Of a DNA stretch of 40,904 nt, positions 33,611 through 40,904 are shown in pieces (position 1 is the stretch's first letter; each line of letters starts with the position of its first letter). Made by a program: the position numbers and the translations under genes. The notes under the pieces are model-generated. The model was not told the origin of the DNA and did no database searches. It worked only from the letters and a program-made list of their open reading frames with translations. The DNA is from Bacteroidota bacterium (GTDB taxonomy: Bacteria; Bacteroidota; Bacteroidia; Flavobacteriales; Flavobacteriaceae): contig JAEWLN010000086.1 in assembly GCA_023457535.1 (NCBI GenBank), positions 1-40,904 of the forward strand. The letters are read 5' to 3'.

Positions 33611-34360
33611 TTACTCCAGTACGATGAGCCGCCCGTGATAATGCCCGGTCACGTCGATTTGCTGCGGACGCACTACCGAGATCACATTGCCAATATTGTA
33701 AATATCGCCTGTAAGCGACAACACCGGATGCACGTACAACGAATTGGTCCCGCGATGGTACACCTTTGCGTGTTGCGCCACGAGCTCCTGGCCGTAGAAA
33801 ATCCCGCCCGATTCGTACACCGCCAAATCCAGGTTTTGCGTTTGGCCCGACAAATAAAACCGCGATACCGTATTGTTTTCCACCTTTAAATTTTGCGTGT
33901 CGAGGCTCAGGTAAAAATCGCCGGTTCCGGTTCCGGTATAATTGTCATAAGAATCCATCGACACAATACGCAGGTTTTCATAGCGCAGCACGCCCGATGA
34001 AACCACAGACAGTTCGGTCTTGGCGTAAATCGCGTTCAGGTCAGGCGCGGTGACATACACCACGGTTTGCCCGTAATCGCGTACCCAGTTGCACGTGGTT
34101 TGGTCTTCGAGCGTGAGCACGCCGTTTTCGACGCGTACGGAAATATCGCCGATCAGGTTCTCGCCGGCCCGTACATCGACTTTATAGCCGTCGCCTTGCG
34201 CAATGACGAGCGATATGCCCCGGTTGACCAGGATGGTGTGGAATGAAAAACCGTCGTATACCCTTGAGGTAGTTGCACCGGCCGATTTAAAACAGTCCGA
34301 TGGTTTTTCGCAAGAGACGAACACCAGCAAACACGCGCAGATCAGGATTACTTTTTTCAT
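33611..34360 (-). CDS. DUF2807-type lipoprotein (GIN domain, adhesin-head-like)
   Basis: 249 residues from the ATG at 34360; the in-frame codons upstream overlap the neighbouring gene. Lipobox VFVSC (C17). The rest is a repetitive right-handed beta-helix-like pattern with short strands and N/D/G turns, typical of DUF2807/GIN: NRGISLVIAQGDGYKVDVRAG, LTLEDQTTC, TVYVTAPDLNAIYAKT and the closing DVTGHYHGRL. Probably surface or periplasmic; function unknown. It starts one base after the stop of the PagL-like gene, so the two form an operon. Confidence 0.82.
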   Translation of the reverse strand: MKKVILICACLLVFVSCEKPSDCFKSAGATTSRVYDGFSFHTILVNRGISLVIAQGDGYKVDVRAGENLIGDISVRVENGVLTLEDQTTCNWVRDYGQTVVYVTAPDLNAIYAKTELSVVSSGVLRYENLRIVSMDSYDNYTGTGTGDFYLSLDTQNLKVENNTVSRFYLSGQTQNLDLAVYESGGIFYGQELVAQHAKVYHRGTNSLYVHPVLSLTGDIYNIGNVISVVRPQQIDVTGHYHGRLIVLE

Positions 34361-34361
34361 G

Positions 34362-35456
34362 TTACAATCGTATTCCGACGCCAAATTCGAGCGCTTCGGC
34401 TAAAAATCCGTGCGTTTTGACCGCCAGTGCCCCAAAGACGTTCTTAGTAAAATAATATTTGATCCCGACGCGGTCGTAAAACGGAACGTCGAGCGCCGCC
34501 GGATCGTACACATAATAGCCGATCTGTGTTTCGATCGACAGCCGGTTGATAAACAATTCGTGGCCTATGAACACGCCGATGCGCTTATAATCGGTGTTGG
34601 CTTCGATCGATTGTTCAGGAAAGGCAATGGCGCGGTAGCGGATGTATTCTTTGTTGGAAGTGGTCAGGAACATTTCCGTTCCCAGCTGCAGCGCGCTTTT
34701 GCGTCCGAGGCGTTTATCGGCATACGCACCCATGTGGTAAAACGGCTTCTGGCCGCTCCCGATGACCGGGCTTTCGTTGACACCGCTGCGCAAAACCACA
34801 TTGCAGCGCACCGGCTCGCGCCAATCTGCATGCGCTGACGTGGTGTCCGGCTTGCGGTACTGCACCTCGCGGAAATTGTAATTGACGCCCACATTTACCC
34901 CTATCGTATTGAGTCCGCTGTTGGGCGATTTGACCCGGCCCATCGAAAAATGCGTAAACACAAACCCGGCCTGCACGCCAAAATTGTCAATAAGGTTTTC
35001 TTTTTTGTAGTTGATCACAAAGTTCGTATTGGCCATGAACTTTGATCCAAATGCGGTGTTTTTGCTGTTGGAAAACTTGTGATACGGATGCGTCGTCATG
35101 GCCACACCCTGCGCAACTTTAACCATCAAATGCCGCCGGAGAAAGTAAAAGTGATAGTGCGCGCCCACGGCATAAACTTGTCCGGCCATTGCGTTTTGCA
35201 GGTCCTGATATAAAAAATACCCGCCATAATCGGGATAATTGTAAATGGATTCCCACTCCTGACTGCCATTGGTCTTTTTGGAAAAACTAACCAGCACGCC
35301 CTGCGGATGTCCCGTGATCAGCTGTGCCAGCTCAGGGGAATGAAGCATCACATTGCCGCGCAAAAAAGACACATCGACAGATTCGTATTCGGTGGTATCC
35401 TGCGCACAGAGACGCGTCCAACACAAAAGAAAAATGCCGTAAATCAGTGTTTTCAT
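34362..35456 (-). CDS. Outer-membrane acyloxyacyl hydrolase / lipid A deacylase (PagL-like)
   Basis: 364 residues with a signal peptide (ending RLCAQ, about 1-19) and amphipathic beta strands ending in an aromatic/Leu C-terminus (GVGIRL), an outer-membrane barrel. The block FVFTHFSMGRVKSPNSGLN carries H169 and S171, matching the His-Ser pair of PagL-type lipid A 3-O-deacylases; an acidic third residue is not clearly placed. Likely role: trimming acyl chains of lipid A. TATATTTG lies 11 bases upstream. Co-transcribed with the DUF2807 lipoprotein. Confidence 0.75.
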   Translation of the reverse strand: MKTLIYGIFLLCWTRLCAQDTTEYESVDVSFLRGNVMLHSPELAQLITGHPQGVLVSFSKKTNGSQEWESIYNYPDYGGYFLYQDLQNAMAGQVYAVGAHYHFYFLRRHLMVKVAQGVAMTTHPYHKFSNSKNTAFGSKFMANTNFVINYKKENLIDNFGVQAGFVFTHFSMGRVKSPNSGLNTIGVNVGVNYNFREVQYRKPDTTSAHADWREPVRCNVVLRSGVNESPVIGSGQKPFYHMGAYADKRLGRKSALQLGTEMFLTTSNKEYIRYRAIAFPEQSIEANTDYKRIGVFIGHELFINRLSIETQIGYYVYDPAALDVPFYDRVGIKYYFTKNVFGALAVKTHGFLAEALEFGVGIRL

Positions 35457-35467
35457 GATGACTGCGG

Positions 35468-35475
35468 CAAATATA
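35468..35475 (-). promoter_or_regulatory. -7 promoter element of the PagL-like/DUF2807 operon
   Basis: TATATTTG on the minus strand, 11 bases before the start codon; no -33 element visible. Confidence 0.42.
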
Positions 35476-35553
35476 TTTCTTTTTGTCGAATGGTTTGTCC
35501 GTCGGATGGTTTATTCGAAACTTTCTTTAAACGACCGATCCGCGAACATGCGA

Positions 35554-36507
35554 TCAAAACACTTCCGACGCAATGGCTTTGATATTGGCGGCTTTGCCCA
35601 TCGAATAATAATGCAGCACCGGAATTCCGGCCTTGACGAGTTCTTTACTTTGGTTGATGCACCATTGGATCCCAATCTCGCGCACGGCGTCATTGTCTTT
35701 TGCCTTGACCACGGCCATGATCAGATCGTCGGGCAAATCCACCTTGAAACGGTGCGGAATCAAATTGAGCTGCTTCTTGGTCGCAATGGGCTTCAGACCC
35801 GGGATGATGGGAACGGTAATGCCTGCGGCGCGCACTTTGGCGACAAAATCAAAAAATTTCTGGTTGTCGAAAAACATTTGCGTAATGATGTAATCTGCGC
35901 CGTTTTTGATCTTTTGCTTCAAAAAGTAGATGTCACTGTCCATGCTTGGGGCCTCCATGTGCTTTTCCGGATAACCCGCCACGCCGATACAAAAATCCGT
36001 CTTGCTGGTGTTTTGCAAATCGCTGTCAAGGTAAATCCCGCGGTTCAGATTTGAGATCTGCGACACCAGTTCGGTTGCATACGCATGTCCCTCTTTCTCC
36101 GGCTTGAAATAAATCTCGCTCCTGATCGCATCGCCGCGCAATGCCACCACGTTCTGAATGCCCAGAAAGTCTATGTCGATCAAAAAGTTCTCTGTATCTT
36201 CCCGTGTAAAGCCGCCGCACAAAATATGCGGGATCGCATCTACCTCGTATTTGTTCTGGATGGCCGCGCAAATCCCCACCGTGCCGGGACGTTTTTTAAC
36301 GACCTTGCGCTCGAGCAGCCCGCTTGGCAGCTCCTTGAATTCAATTTCCTCGCGGTGGTACGTCACATCGATGAACGGCGGATTGAATTCCATAAGCGGA
36401 TCGATACTGTCAAAAATCGACTGGATATTCTGGCCTTTCATCGGCGGCAGAATCTCGAACGAAAACAGTGTTTTTTGGGCATTTTGAATGTGTTCGGTGA
36501 CCTTCAT
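35554..36507 (-). CDS. metF: Methylenetetrahydrofolate reductase
   Basis: 317 residues, typical MetF barrel. Reduces 5,10-methylene-THF to 5-methyl-THF, the methyl donor for MetH. Visible: FSFEILPPMKG near the N-terminus, VDVTYHREE, ALRGDAI (FAD-binding region), FCIGVAGYPEKHMEA, ADYIITQMFFDN, and GIPVLHYYSMG at the end. It lies 186 bases beyond the metH stop, on the same strand, with repeat copy D in between, so co-transcription with metH is possible but not certain. No convincing promoter directly upstream. Confidence 0.95.
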   Translation of the reverse strand: MKVTEHIQNAQKTLFSFEILPPMKGQNIQSIFDSIDPLMEFNPPFIDVTYHREEIEFKELPSGLLERKVVKKRPGTVGICAAIQNKYEVDAIPHILCGGFTREDTENFLIDIDFLGIQNVVALRGDAIRSEIYFKPEKEGHAYATELVSQISNLNRGIYLDSDLQNTSKTDFCIGVAGYPEKHMEAPSMDSDIYFLKQKIKNGADYIITQMFFDNQKFFDFVAKVRAAGITVPIIPGLKPIATKKQLNLIPHRFKVDLPDDLIMAVVKAKDNDAVREIGIQWCINQSKELVKAGIPVLHYYSMGKAANIKAIASEVF

Positions 36508-36555
36508 TGTATTTTATTTTCTATTTTTTTGTCTGTTTTATGGCCTGGAATGATT

Positions 36556-36673
36556 GGGGCGTGCCGGCGGATCAAACTCCCCGCGCTAATTGGCCTCCTT
36601 GCCGCCGTCGCGCTGTACGCTGTATCTTTTGCCCGGCCCGGCAAAAGGATGCCGCTTCCATCGCTCACGCAAA
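36556..36673. repeat. Dispersed intergenic repeat, copy D (inverted)
   Basis: Read on the minus strand: TTTGCGTGAGCGATGG, AGCGGCATCCTTTTGCC, GGCAAAAGATACAGCG, TACAGCGCGACGGCG, ending GGCACGCCCC. The centre forms a CTTTTGCC/GGCAAAAG hairpin, unlike copies B and C. It fills most of the metH-metF gap, begins 20 bases after the metH stop codon and ends about 48 bases before metF. Confidence 0.85.
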
Positions 36674-36693
36674 TGTTTGCGATGGGCAATCGC

Positions 36694-39399
36694 TCAATCG
36701 GCTATATTCGGCCCCAGCCACCGCATCGCTTCTTCAACCCCGATCCCGCGGCGGTTGGCATAATCTTCCACCTGATCTTTCTTAATTTTCCCAAGCCCGA
36801 AATATTTGCTTTCAGGATGGGCAAAATAATACCCAGAAACCGACGCCGCAGGCCACATCGCCATACTTTCCGTAAGCCGCACGCCAATTTGGTTCTCTAC
36901 ATCGAGCAAACGCCAGATGGTTTGTTTTTCCAAATGATCCGGGCACGCCGGATAACCGGGCGCGGGACGGATCCCTTTGTACTGTTCGGCTATCAGATCC
37001 TCATTGCTCAGCTGCTCGTCATGTGCATAACCCCAAATTTGCGTGCGTACCTGTTGATGCAGGTATTCTGCGAAGGCTTCCGCCAGTCGGTCCGCAAGGG
37101 CCTTGACCATGATGGCGTTGTAATCGTCGAGGTTTTGCTCCAGTGCGGCGGCCCACTCGTCTACGCCAAATCCGGTCGTAACGCAAAACGCGCCCATGTA
37201 ATCTTGTTTGCCCGACGACTTTGGCGCGATAAAATCGGCAAGGGCGAGGTTTGGAGCACCCTGCGTTTTTTGCGATTGCTGCCGCAGGGTCAGGAACGTT
37301 GTGGGTTGCGGGTTGCCAGGCGTGGGTTGGATCTCGATGTCATCGTCGTTGATGCTGTTGGCCGGAAAAACACCGTAAACACCTTTGGCTTTCAGCTTTT
37401 TTTCCGATAAAATCTGTGCGAGCATTCGCTGGGCATCGTCGAACACGGATCGCGCCTGCTCGCCCACCACATCATCGGTCAGGATCGCCGGATACTTTCC
37501 GTGCAATTCCCATGTCCTGAAAAACGGCGTCCAATCGATATAAGGCACGAGCGTTTCAAGATCTGCTTCGATCGTTTGTACGCCTTTAACGTAAGGCTCA
37601 ACGGGGTTGAAACCAGTCCAGTCGATTTGCAGTTTATTGGCCCTGGCCTGTTCGATGGTAAGGAAATTCTTATCGCGCGCACGATTCAGATAACCTTCGC
37701 GCAATTCGTCGTATTCGGCACGCAGATTCGAACCGTATGGAATTTTAAACTCGCTGCTGAGCAGGTTTCCGGCCACGGTGACCGCACGCGAGGCGTCGTT
37801 GACATGCACCACGGTGTGGCGGTATTGGGGCGCAATCTTGACCGCCGTATGGGCACGCGAGGTGGTGGCTCCGCCAATCATGATCGGGATCTGGCTGCCC
37901 ACCTTGTCGAGTTCCTGCGCCAGATATACCATTTCGTCGAGCGAGGGCGTAATGAGTCCGCTTAATCCGATAATGTCTACGTTTTCGCGCAATGCGGCCT
38001 CGATGATTTTCTCGGGCGGCACCATCACGCCCAGGTCAATGATCTCATAGTTGTTACACCCTAAAACCACCGACACGATATTTTTGCCAATGTCGTGTAC
38101 ATCGCCTTTGACCGTAGCCATCAGGACTTTTCCGGCCGATGACGATTTTCCGTCCTTGTCGGCTTCTATGAACGGCAACAGGTACGCCACCGCCTTTTTC
38201 ATCACGCGCGCCGATTTGACCACCTGTGGCAAAAACATTTTCCCGGATCCAAACAAGTCGCCCACGACATTCATGCCGTTCATCAAATGGTTTTCGATTA
38301 CTTCGATGGGCCGCGTAACGGATTGGCGCGCTTGCTCGACATCCGCTTCGATAAATTCGTCAATGCCTTTTACCAATGCATGCGTGAGGCGTTCCTGCAA
38401 AGAAAGCGACCGCCATTGCTGAGCGGTTTTTTCGGCCATTTTGACCTCGCCTTTCAAGGTTTCGGCAAATTCAAGCAGGCGTTCCGTGGCGTCGTCGCGC
38501 CGGTTGAGCAGCACATCTTCGACGTATTCCAGCAAATCTTTTGGGATTTGGTCGTATACTTCCAGCATTTCAGGATTCACAATGCCCATGGTCATGCCGT
38601 TTTTGATCGCGTGATATAAGAACGCCGAATGCATCGCCTCGCGTACCTTGTCGTTGCCGCGGAACGAAAACGACACATTGCTGACCCCGCCTGAAACGTG
38701 CGCATGCGGCAAATTCTCGCGGATCCATTTGGTCGCCCTGAAAAAGTCGAGCGCGTTCAGTTTGTGCTCATCCATTCCCGTAGCGACCGGAAAAATATTG
38801 GGGTCAAAAATGATATCCTGAGCGGCAAAACCAACCTCGTCGACGAGAATATCGTAGGATCGCTTGCAGATTTCGATGCGGCGCTCATAATTATCGGCCT
38901 GTCCGGCTTCGTCGAATGCCATGACGATCACCGCTGCGCCATAGCGTTTGATCAATTTGGCGTGGTGGACAAATGCATCCTTTCCTTCTTTTAACGAGAT
39001 GGAATTGACGACGCTTTTGCCCTGAACGACCTTGAGACCGGCTTCGATGATTTCCCATTTCGAGCTGTCGATCATGACCGGAACGCGTGCGATGTCTGGT
39101 TCTGAGGCGATCAGATTCAAAAAGGTGGTCATGGCGTGGACGCCGTCGAGCATGCCTTCGTCCATGTTGACATCGATGATTTGAGCACCGCCTTCTACCT
39201 GTGCCCGCGCGATATCGAGCGCATCCTCATAGCGTTCTTCTTTGATGAGCCGCAAGAATTTGCGCGAACCGGTCACGTTGGTGCGTTCGCCAACGTTGAC
39301 GAAGTTCGTTTCGGAGGTAATGATGAGCGGCTCGAGGCCGGAGAGTTTGAGGTATCGGTTGGTAGTGAATGGTTGATAGTTGATGGATTGATCTGTCAT
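36694..39399 (-). CDS. metH: Cobalamin-dependent methionine synthase, folate/B12/activation part
   Basis: 901 residues from the ATG at 39399 (39420 also possible). It lacks the homocysteine domain, which is encoded separately at 39586-40581. Domains: pterin-binding barrel (about 25-290; FVNVGERTNVTGSRKF, VMIDSSKWE), B12-binding cap and Rossmann domain (about 335-560; GDVHDIGKN with the cobalt-ligand His435), and SAM-dependent activation domain (about 610-900; RPAPGYPACPDH, SGYYFAHPESKYF). Transfers methyl from methyl-THF via cobalamin to homocysteine. Residues 5-15 come from a TATCAACC-like low-complexity stretch and do not look conserved. Confidence 0.95.
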   Translation of the reverse strand: MTDQSINYQPFTTNRYLKLSGLEPLIITSETNFVNVGERTNVTGSRKFLRLIKEERYEDALDIARAQVEGGAQIIDVNMDEGMLDGVHAMTTFLNLIASEPDIARVPVMIDSSKWEIIEAGLKVVQGKSVVNSISLKEGKDAFVHHAKLIKRYGAAVIVMAFDEAGQADNYERRIEICKRSYDILVDEVGFAAQDIIFDPNIFPVATGMDEHKLNALDFFRATKWIRENLPHAHVSGGVSNVSFSFRGNDKVREAMHSAFLYHAIKNGMTMGIVNPEMLEVYDQIPKDLLEYVEDVLLNRRDDATERLLEFAETLKGEVKMAEKTAQQWRSLSLQERLTHALVKGIDEFIEADVEQARQSVTRPIEVIENHLMNGMNVVGDLFGSGKMFLPQVVKSARVMKKAVAYLLPFIEADKDGKSSSAGKVLMATVKGDVHDIGKNIVSVVLGCNNYEIIDLGVMVPPEKIIEAALRENVDIIGLSGLITPSLDEMVYLAQELDKVGSQIPIMIGGATTSRAHTAVKIAPQYRHTVVHVNDASRAVTVAGNLLSSEFKIPYGSNLRAEYDELREGYLNRARDKNFLTIEQARANKLQIDWTGFNPVEPYVKGVQTIEADLETLVPYIDWTPFFRTWELHGKYPAILTDDVVGEQARSVFDDAQRMLAQILSEKKLKAKGVYGVFPANSINDDDIEIQPTPGNPQPTTFLTLRQQSQKTQGAPNLALADFIAPKSSGKQDYMGAFCVTTGFGVDEWAAALEQNLDDYNAIMVKALADRLAEAFAEYLHQQVRTQIWGYAHDEQLSNEDLIAEQYKGIRPAPGYPACPDHLEKQTIWRLLDVENQIGVRLTESMAMWPAASVSGYYFAHPESKYFGLGKIKKDQVEDYANRRGIGVEEAMRWLGPNIAD

Positions 39400-39400
39400 C

Positions 39401-39578
39401 TTATAGCTTTTTGTAATCATTGATGAATCCGTTTACCATTTTTTTGCAGATTTGAATTTGCTCGAAGACCATATTAAAATTTTACTCGCTTATGTAATTT
39501 TGATCCAATGCTAAATAACATTGTGTTTAATTCGTATAGTGAACCACCCGAAATATGGAGGAAGTGAATGTTGTCTTT
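39401..39578 (-). pseudogene. Remnant of a four-helix-bundle (S23-type) protein gene
   Basis: In the gap between the metH genes the minus strand encodes KDNIHFLHISGGSLYELNT, continuing to a stop at 39474-39476, and then in another frame MVFEQIQICKKMVNG with FINDYKKL to a stop at 39401. Both resemble the last two helices of the four-helix-bundle proteins known from 23S rRNA insertions and as free small genes in Bacteroidota. The N-terminal half is absent and the frames differ, so this is a decayed fragment. Identification is from remembered family pattern. Confidence 0.5.
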
Positions 39579-39585
39579 TGCCCAA

Positions 39586-40581
39586 TTAACCAACAACCAA
39601 CCTCCTTGGCTGGAATTCGGCGGCGACTTCAGCGATCAACCGGATATGATCTGGCGTTGTACCGCAGCAGCCACCAATGATGTTGATCAAATTGTCCTGT
39701 AAATACTCGCGGATCAACGCCTGCATTTCCGCAGGCGTCTGGTCATATTGGCCAAATGCATTGGGCAGTCCGGCGTTGGGATGTGCCGAAATGTTGAGCG
39801 TGGTGTTGCGCGAGAGTCTTTTGAGATACGGTTTGAGCTGGTCCGCACCGAGCGCGCAATTGAACCCCACGGAAAGCAGCGAAAAGTGTTCGACCGAAAT
39901 CAGGAATGCCTCTACGGTTTGCCCCGATAACGTGCGCCCGGAAGCGTCCGTGATGGTGCCCGAGACCATGACGGGAATTTCGAGATTCCTGGCTTCTTTG
40001 ACTTCTTCGATCGCGAACAATGCGGCTTTGGCATTGAGGGTATCAAAAATGGTTTCAACGAGCAAAAGGTCGCAGCCGCCGTCGATGAGCGCTTCCACCT
40101 GTTGTTTGTAGGCGATGCGCAATGCGTCGAAGGTGATGGCGCGGAAACCGGGGTCATTGACGTCTGGCGACATCGAAGCCGTACGGTTTGTGGGACCGAT
40201 CGATCCTGCTACAAACCGCGGCTTATCCGGATTTTGGGCCGTGAACCTGTCCGCTACCGCACGCGCGATCCGCGCCGATTCATAGTTGAGTTCATATACA
40301 AGGTCTTCCAGATGGTAATCGGCCATACCGATGGTCGTGGAGGAAAACGTATTGGTTTCTGCAATGTCTGCGCCGGCCTCGAAATATTGTGCGTGAATGT
40401 CGCTGATGGCCTGTGGTTGCGTAAGCGAGAGCAAGTCGTTGTTGCCTTTGAGCGGATGCGGAAAATCTTTGAACCGCTCGCCGCGGAAGTCTGCCTCTGT
40501 GAATTGGTAGCGTTGCAGCATGGTGCCCATGGCGCCGTCGAGCACGAGGATTCTTTTTTGGATGGCTTTTTCTATTGACAT
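39586..40581 (-). CDS. metH: Homocysteine S-methyltransferase domain protein (N-terminal part of split MetH)
   Basis: 331 residues, corresponding to the homocysteine-binding domain of MetH. Zinc cysteines: the Cys in VGFNCALG and the pair C305/C306 in GGCCGTTP. Other family blocks: ILVLDGAMGTMLQ, EAGADIAETNTFSST, FVAGSIGPTNRTA and LLLVETIFDTLNAKAAL. It provides homocysteine activation for the B12-carrying partner at 36694-39399; split MetH is normal in flavobacteria. It is the first gene after the S-box riboswitch. The start codon is preceded by an A-run and a long hairpin. Confidence 0.93.
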   Translation of the reverse strand: MSIEKAIQKRILVLDGAMGTMLQRYQFTEADFRGERFKDFPHPLKGNNDLLSLTQPQAISDIHAQYFEAGADIAETNTFSSTTIGMADYHLEDLVYELNYESARIARAVADRFTAQNPDKPRFVAGSIGPTNRTASMSPDVNDPGFRAITFDALRIAYKQQVEALIDGGCDLLLVETIFDTLNAKAALFAIEEVKEARNLEIPVMVSGTITDASGRTLSGQTVEAFLISVEHFSLLSVGFNCALGADQLKPYLKRLSRNTTLNISAHPNAGLPNAFGQYDQTPAEMQALIREYLQDNLINIIGGCCGTTPDHIRLIAEVAAEFQPRRLVVG

Positions 40582-40588
40582 TTTTTTT

Positions 40589-40648
40589 GTTTAAAGTTCA
40601 AAGTTTAAAGTTAGGGGCCTAAATAACTTTAAACCTTAAACTTTACAC
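40589..40648 (-). repeat. Long AT-rich inverted repeat just before the split metH start
   Basis: GTTTAAAGTTA (40602-40612 region) pairs with TAACTTTAAAC (40623-40633), and the outer part AAAGTTCAAA pairs with CTTAAACTTT with two mismatches, giving a stem of about 20 pairs around GGGGCCTAAA. It ends eight bases before the start codon. The arms are themselves built from repeated TTTAAAG units. Confidence 0.6.
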
Positions 40649-40688
40649 TTTTCCGATGTTCGAAAGTACGACGAACGTTTTTCCCTAG

Positions 40689-40754
40689 CCCCGATGGCAG
40701 CGGCATCCTTTTTCCTGCTTCTTTAGCAGGGAAAAGATAGAGCGTACAGCGGGA
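40689..40754. repeat. Dispersed intergenic repeat, copy E (partial)
   Basis: CCCGATGGCAGCGGCATCC, then a CCTGCT/AGCAGG hairpin bordered by TTTTT and GAAAAG, then ATAGAGCGTACAGCGGGAC. This is the core of the copy A/D type; the GGCACGCCC end and the GCGTGAGCG start are missing. It lies inside the leader between the riboswitch and the gene. Confidence 0.65.
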
Positions 40755-40830
40755 CAAGACGTGATTGAACGAACAATCGTCTGCTCCTAAAAATAAAAAT
40801 GTTACCAGAAAAAGTGAGGGAAATTCTCTT

Positions 40831-40904
40831 GGTTATCTGTCTTTGCGTGCAAAGTAGAATGTAGCACCTTCTTTAGGTAAAGGGTTGCTAAGGCATCAAC
40901 GGGT
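40831..40904 (-). promoter_or_regulatory. S-box (SAM-I) riboswitch, 3' part, cut by the window edge
   Basis: Read on the minus strand: CCGTTGATGCCTTAGCAACC, then GGTGCTACATTCTA, then CTTTGCACGCAAAG, then AGATAACC. These match, in order, the S-box J-region and P2 3' side, the conserved GGTGCTA segment after P3, the P4 hairpin (CTTTG/CAAAG) and the 3' strand of P1. The 5' part (P1 5' strand, kink-turn) is beyond 40904. It points to the split metH, as expected of a methionine gene regulated by SAM. How it controls expression is unclear because about 250 bases lie between it and the ATG. Confidence 0.85.

Noticed and set aside
36085..37410. 441-codon plus-strand frame
   Set aside because: Antisense to metF and the metH activation domain; its sequence resembles no protein and both sense genes are clear.
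40589..40648. Short tandem repeat array or CRISPR-like array
   Set aside because: The TTTAAAG units form one imperfect inverted repeat without regular spacers.

Overview
The window reads as chromosomal DNA of a flavobacterium-like member of the Bacteroidota. The evidence is a GldA gliding ATPase, a secreted protein with a type IX secretion (T9SS) C-terminal sorting domain, an ExbB-ExbD-ExbD-TonB cluster, a methionine synthase split into two genes, a fused DAHP synthase/chorismate mutase, Bacteroidota-style -7 promoter elements (TAnnTTTG), and almost no Shine-Dalgarno sites. Base composition looks close to half G+C by eye, which is high for Flavobacterium; the genus is not certain. Gene density is high and most content is housekeeping. 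I see no prophage, CRISPR array, rRNA, tRNA or intact insertion sequence.

Layout. 1-7430: a LolC/E-like permease, a NamZ-type muramidase lipoprotein, a cysteine-cluster protein, a methyltransferase, a metalloprotease-like lipoprotein, then a minus-strand operon of queE, two short TonB-C-terminal-domain proteins and a PLP aminotransferase. 7531-13530: a minus-strand energy-transduction operon (exbB, exbD, exbD, tonB, small membrane protein, PstS-like lipoprotein, TPR protein) ending in a clear terminator. 13809-17512: a plus-strand run (HerA-like ATPase, DUF486 protein, cupin, type II NADH dehydrogenase). 17557-23247: tryptophan-kynurenine genes (kmo, kynU) flanking a ureohydrolase and a T9SS cargo protein. 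23610-31467: queA, aroA, a MazG-like pyrophosphohydrolase, a decayed DUF3857/transglutaminase gene, dtd, rsgA, a small lipoprotein and DAHP synthase/chorismate mutase. 31688-35456: an M28 peptidase, gldA, a DUF2807 lipoprotein and a PagL-like outer-membrane protein. 35554-40904: metF, the two-gene methionine synthase, and at the right edge the 3' part of an S-box (SAM-I) riboswitch.

Working together. metF supplies methyl-THF to the split MetH, and the S-box reports SAM; all lie on one strand. aroA and DAHP synthase/chorismate mutase sit at two steps of aromatic amino-acid synthesis. kmo and kynU carry kynurenine towards 3-hydroxyanthranilate, usually for NAD. queE and queA belong to queuosine synthesis. 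The Exb/TonB cluster would energise outer-membrane transport.

Most unusual content: (i) a dispersed 65-130 bp structured repeat with at least five copies here, mostly at gene ends; (ii) an S-box separated from its gene by one of these repeats and a long AT-rich hairpin; (iii) a decayed four-helix-bundle (S23-like) gene remnant wedged between the metH halves; (iv) a DUF3857 gene broken by internal deletion; (v) a hairpin-rich gene-free stretch at 24720-25115. I found no convincing new multi-gene system; the repeat family is the best candidate for something undescribed.
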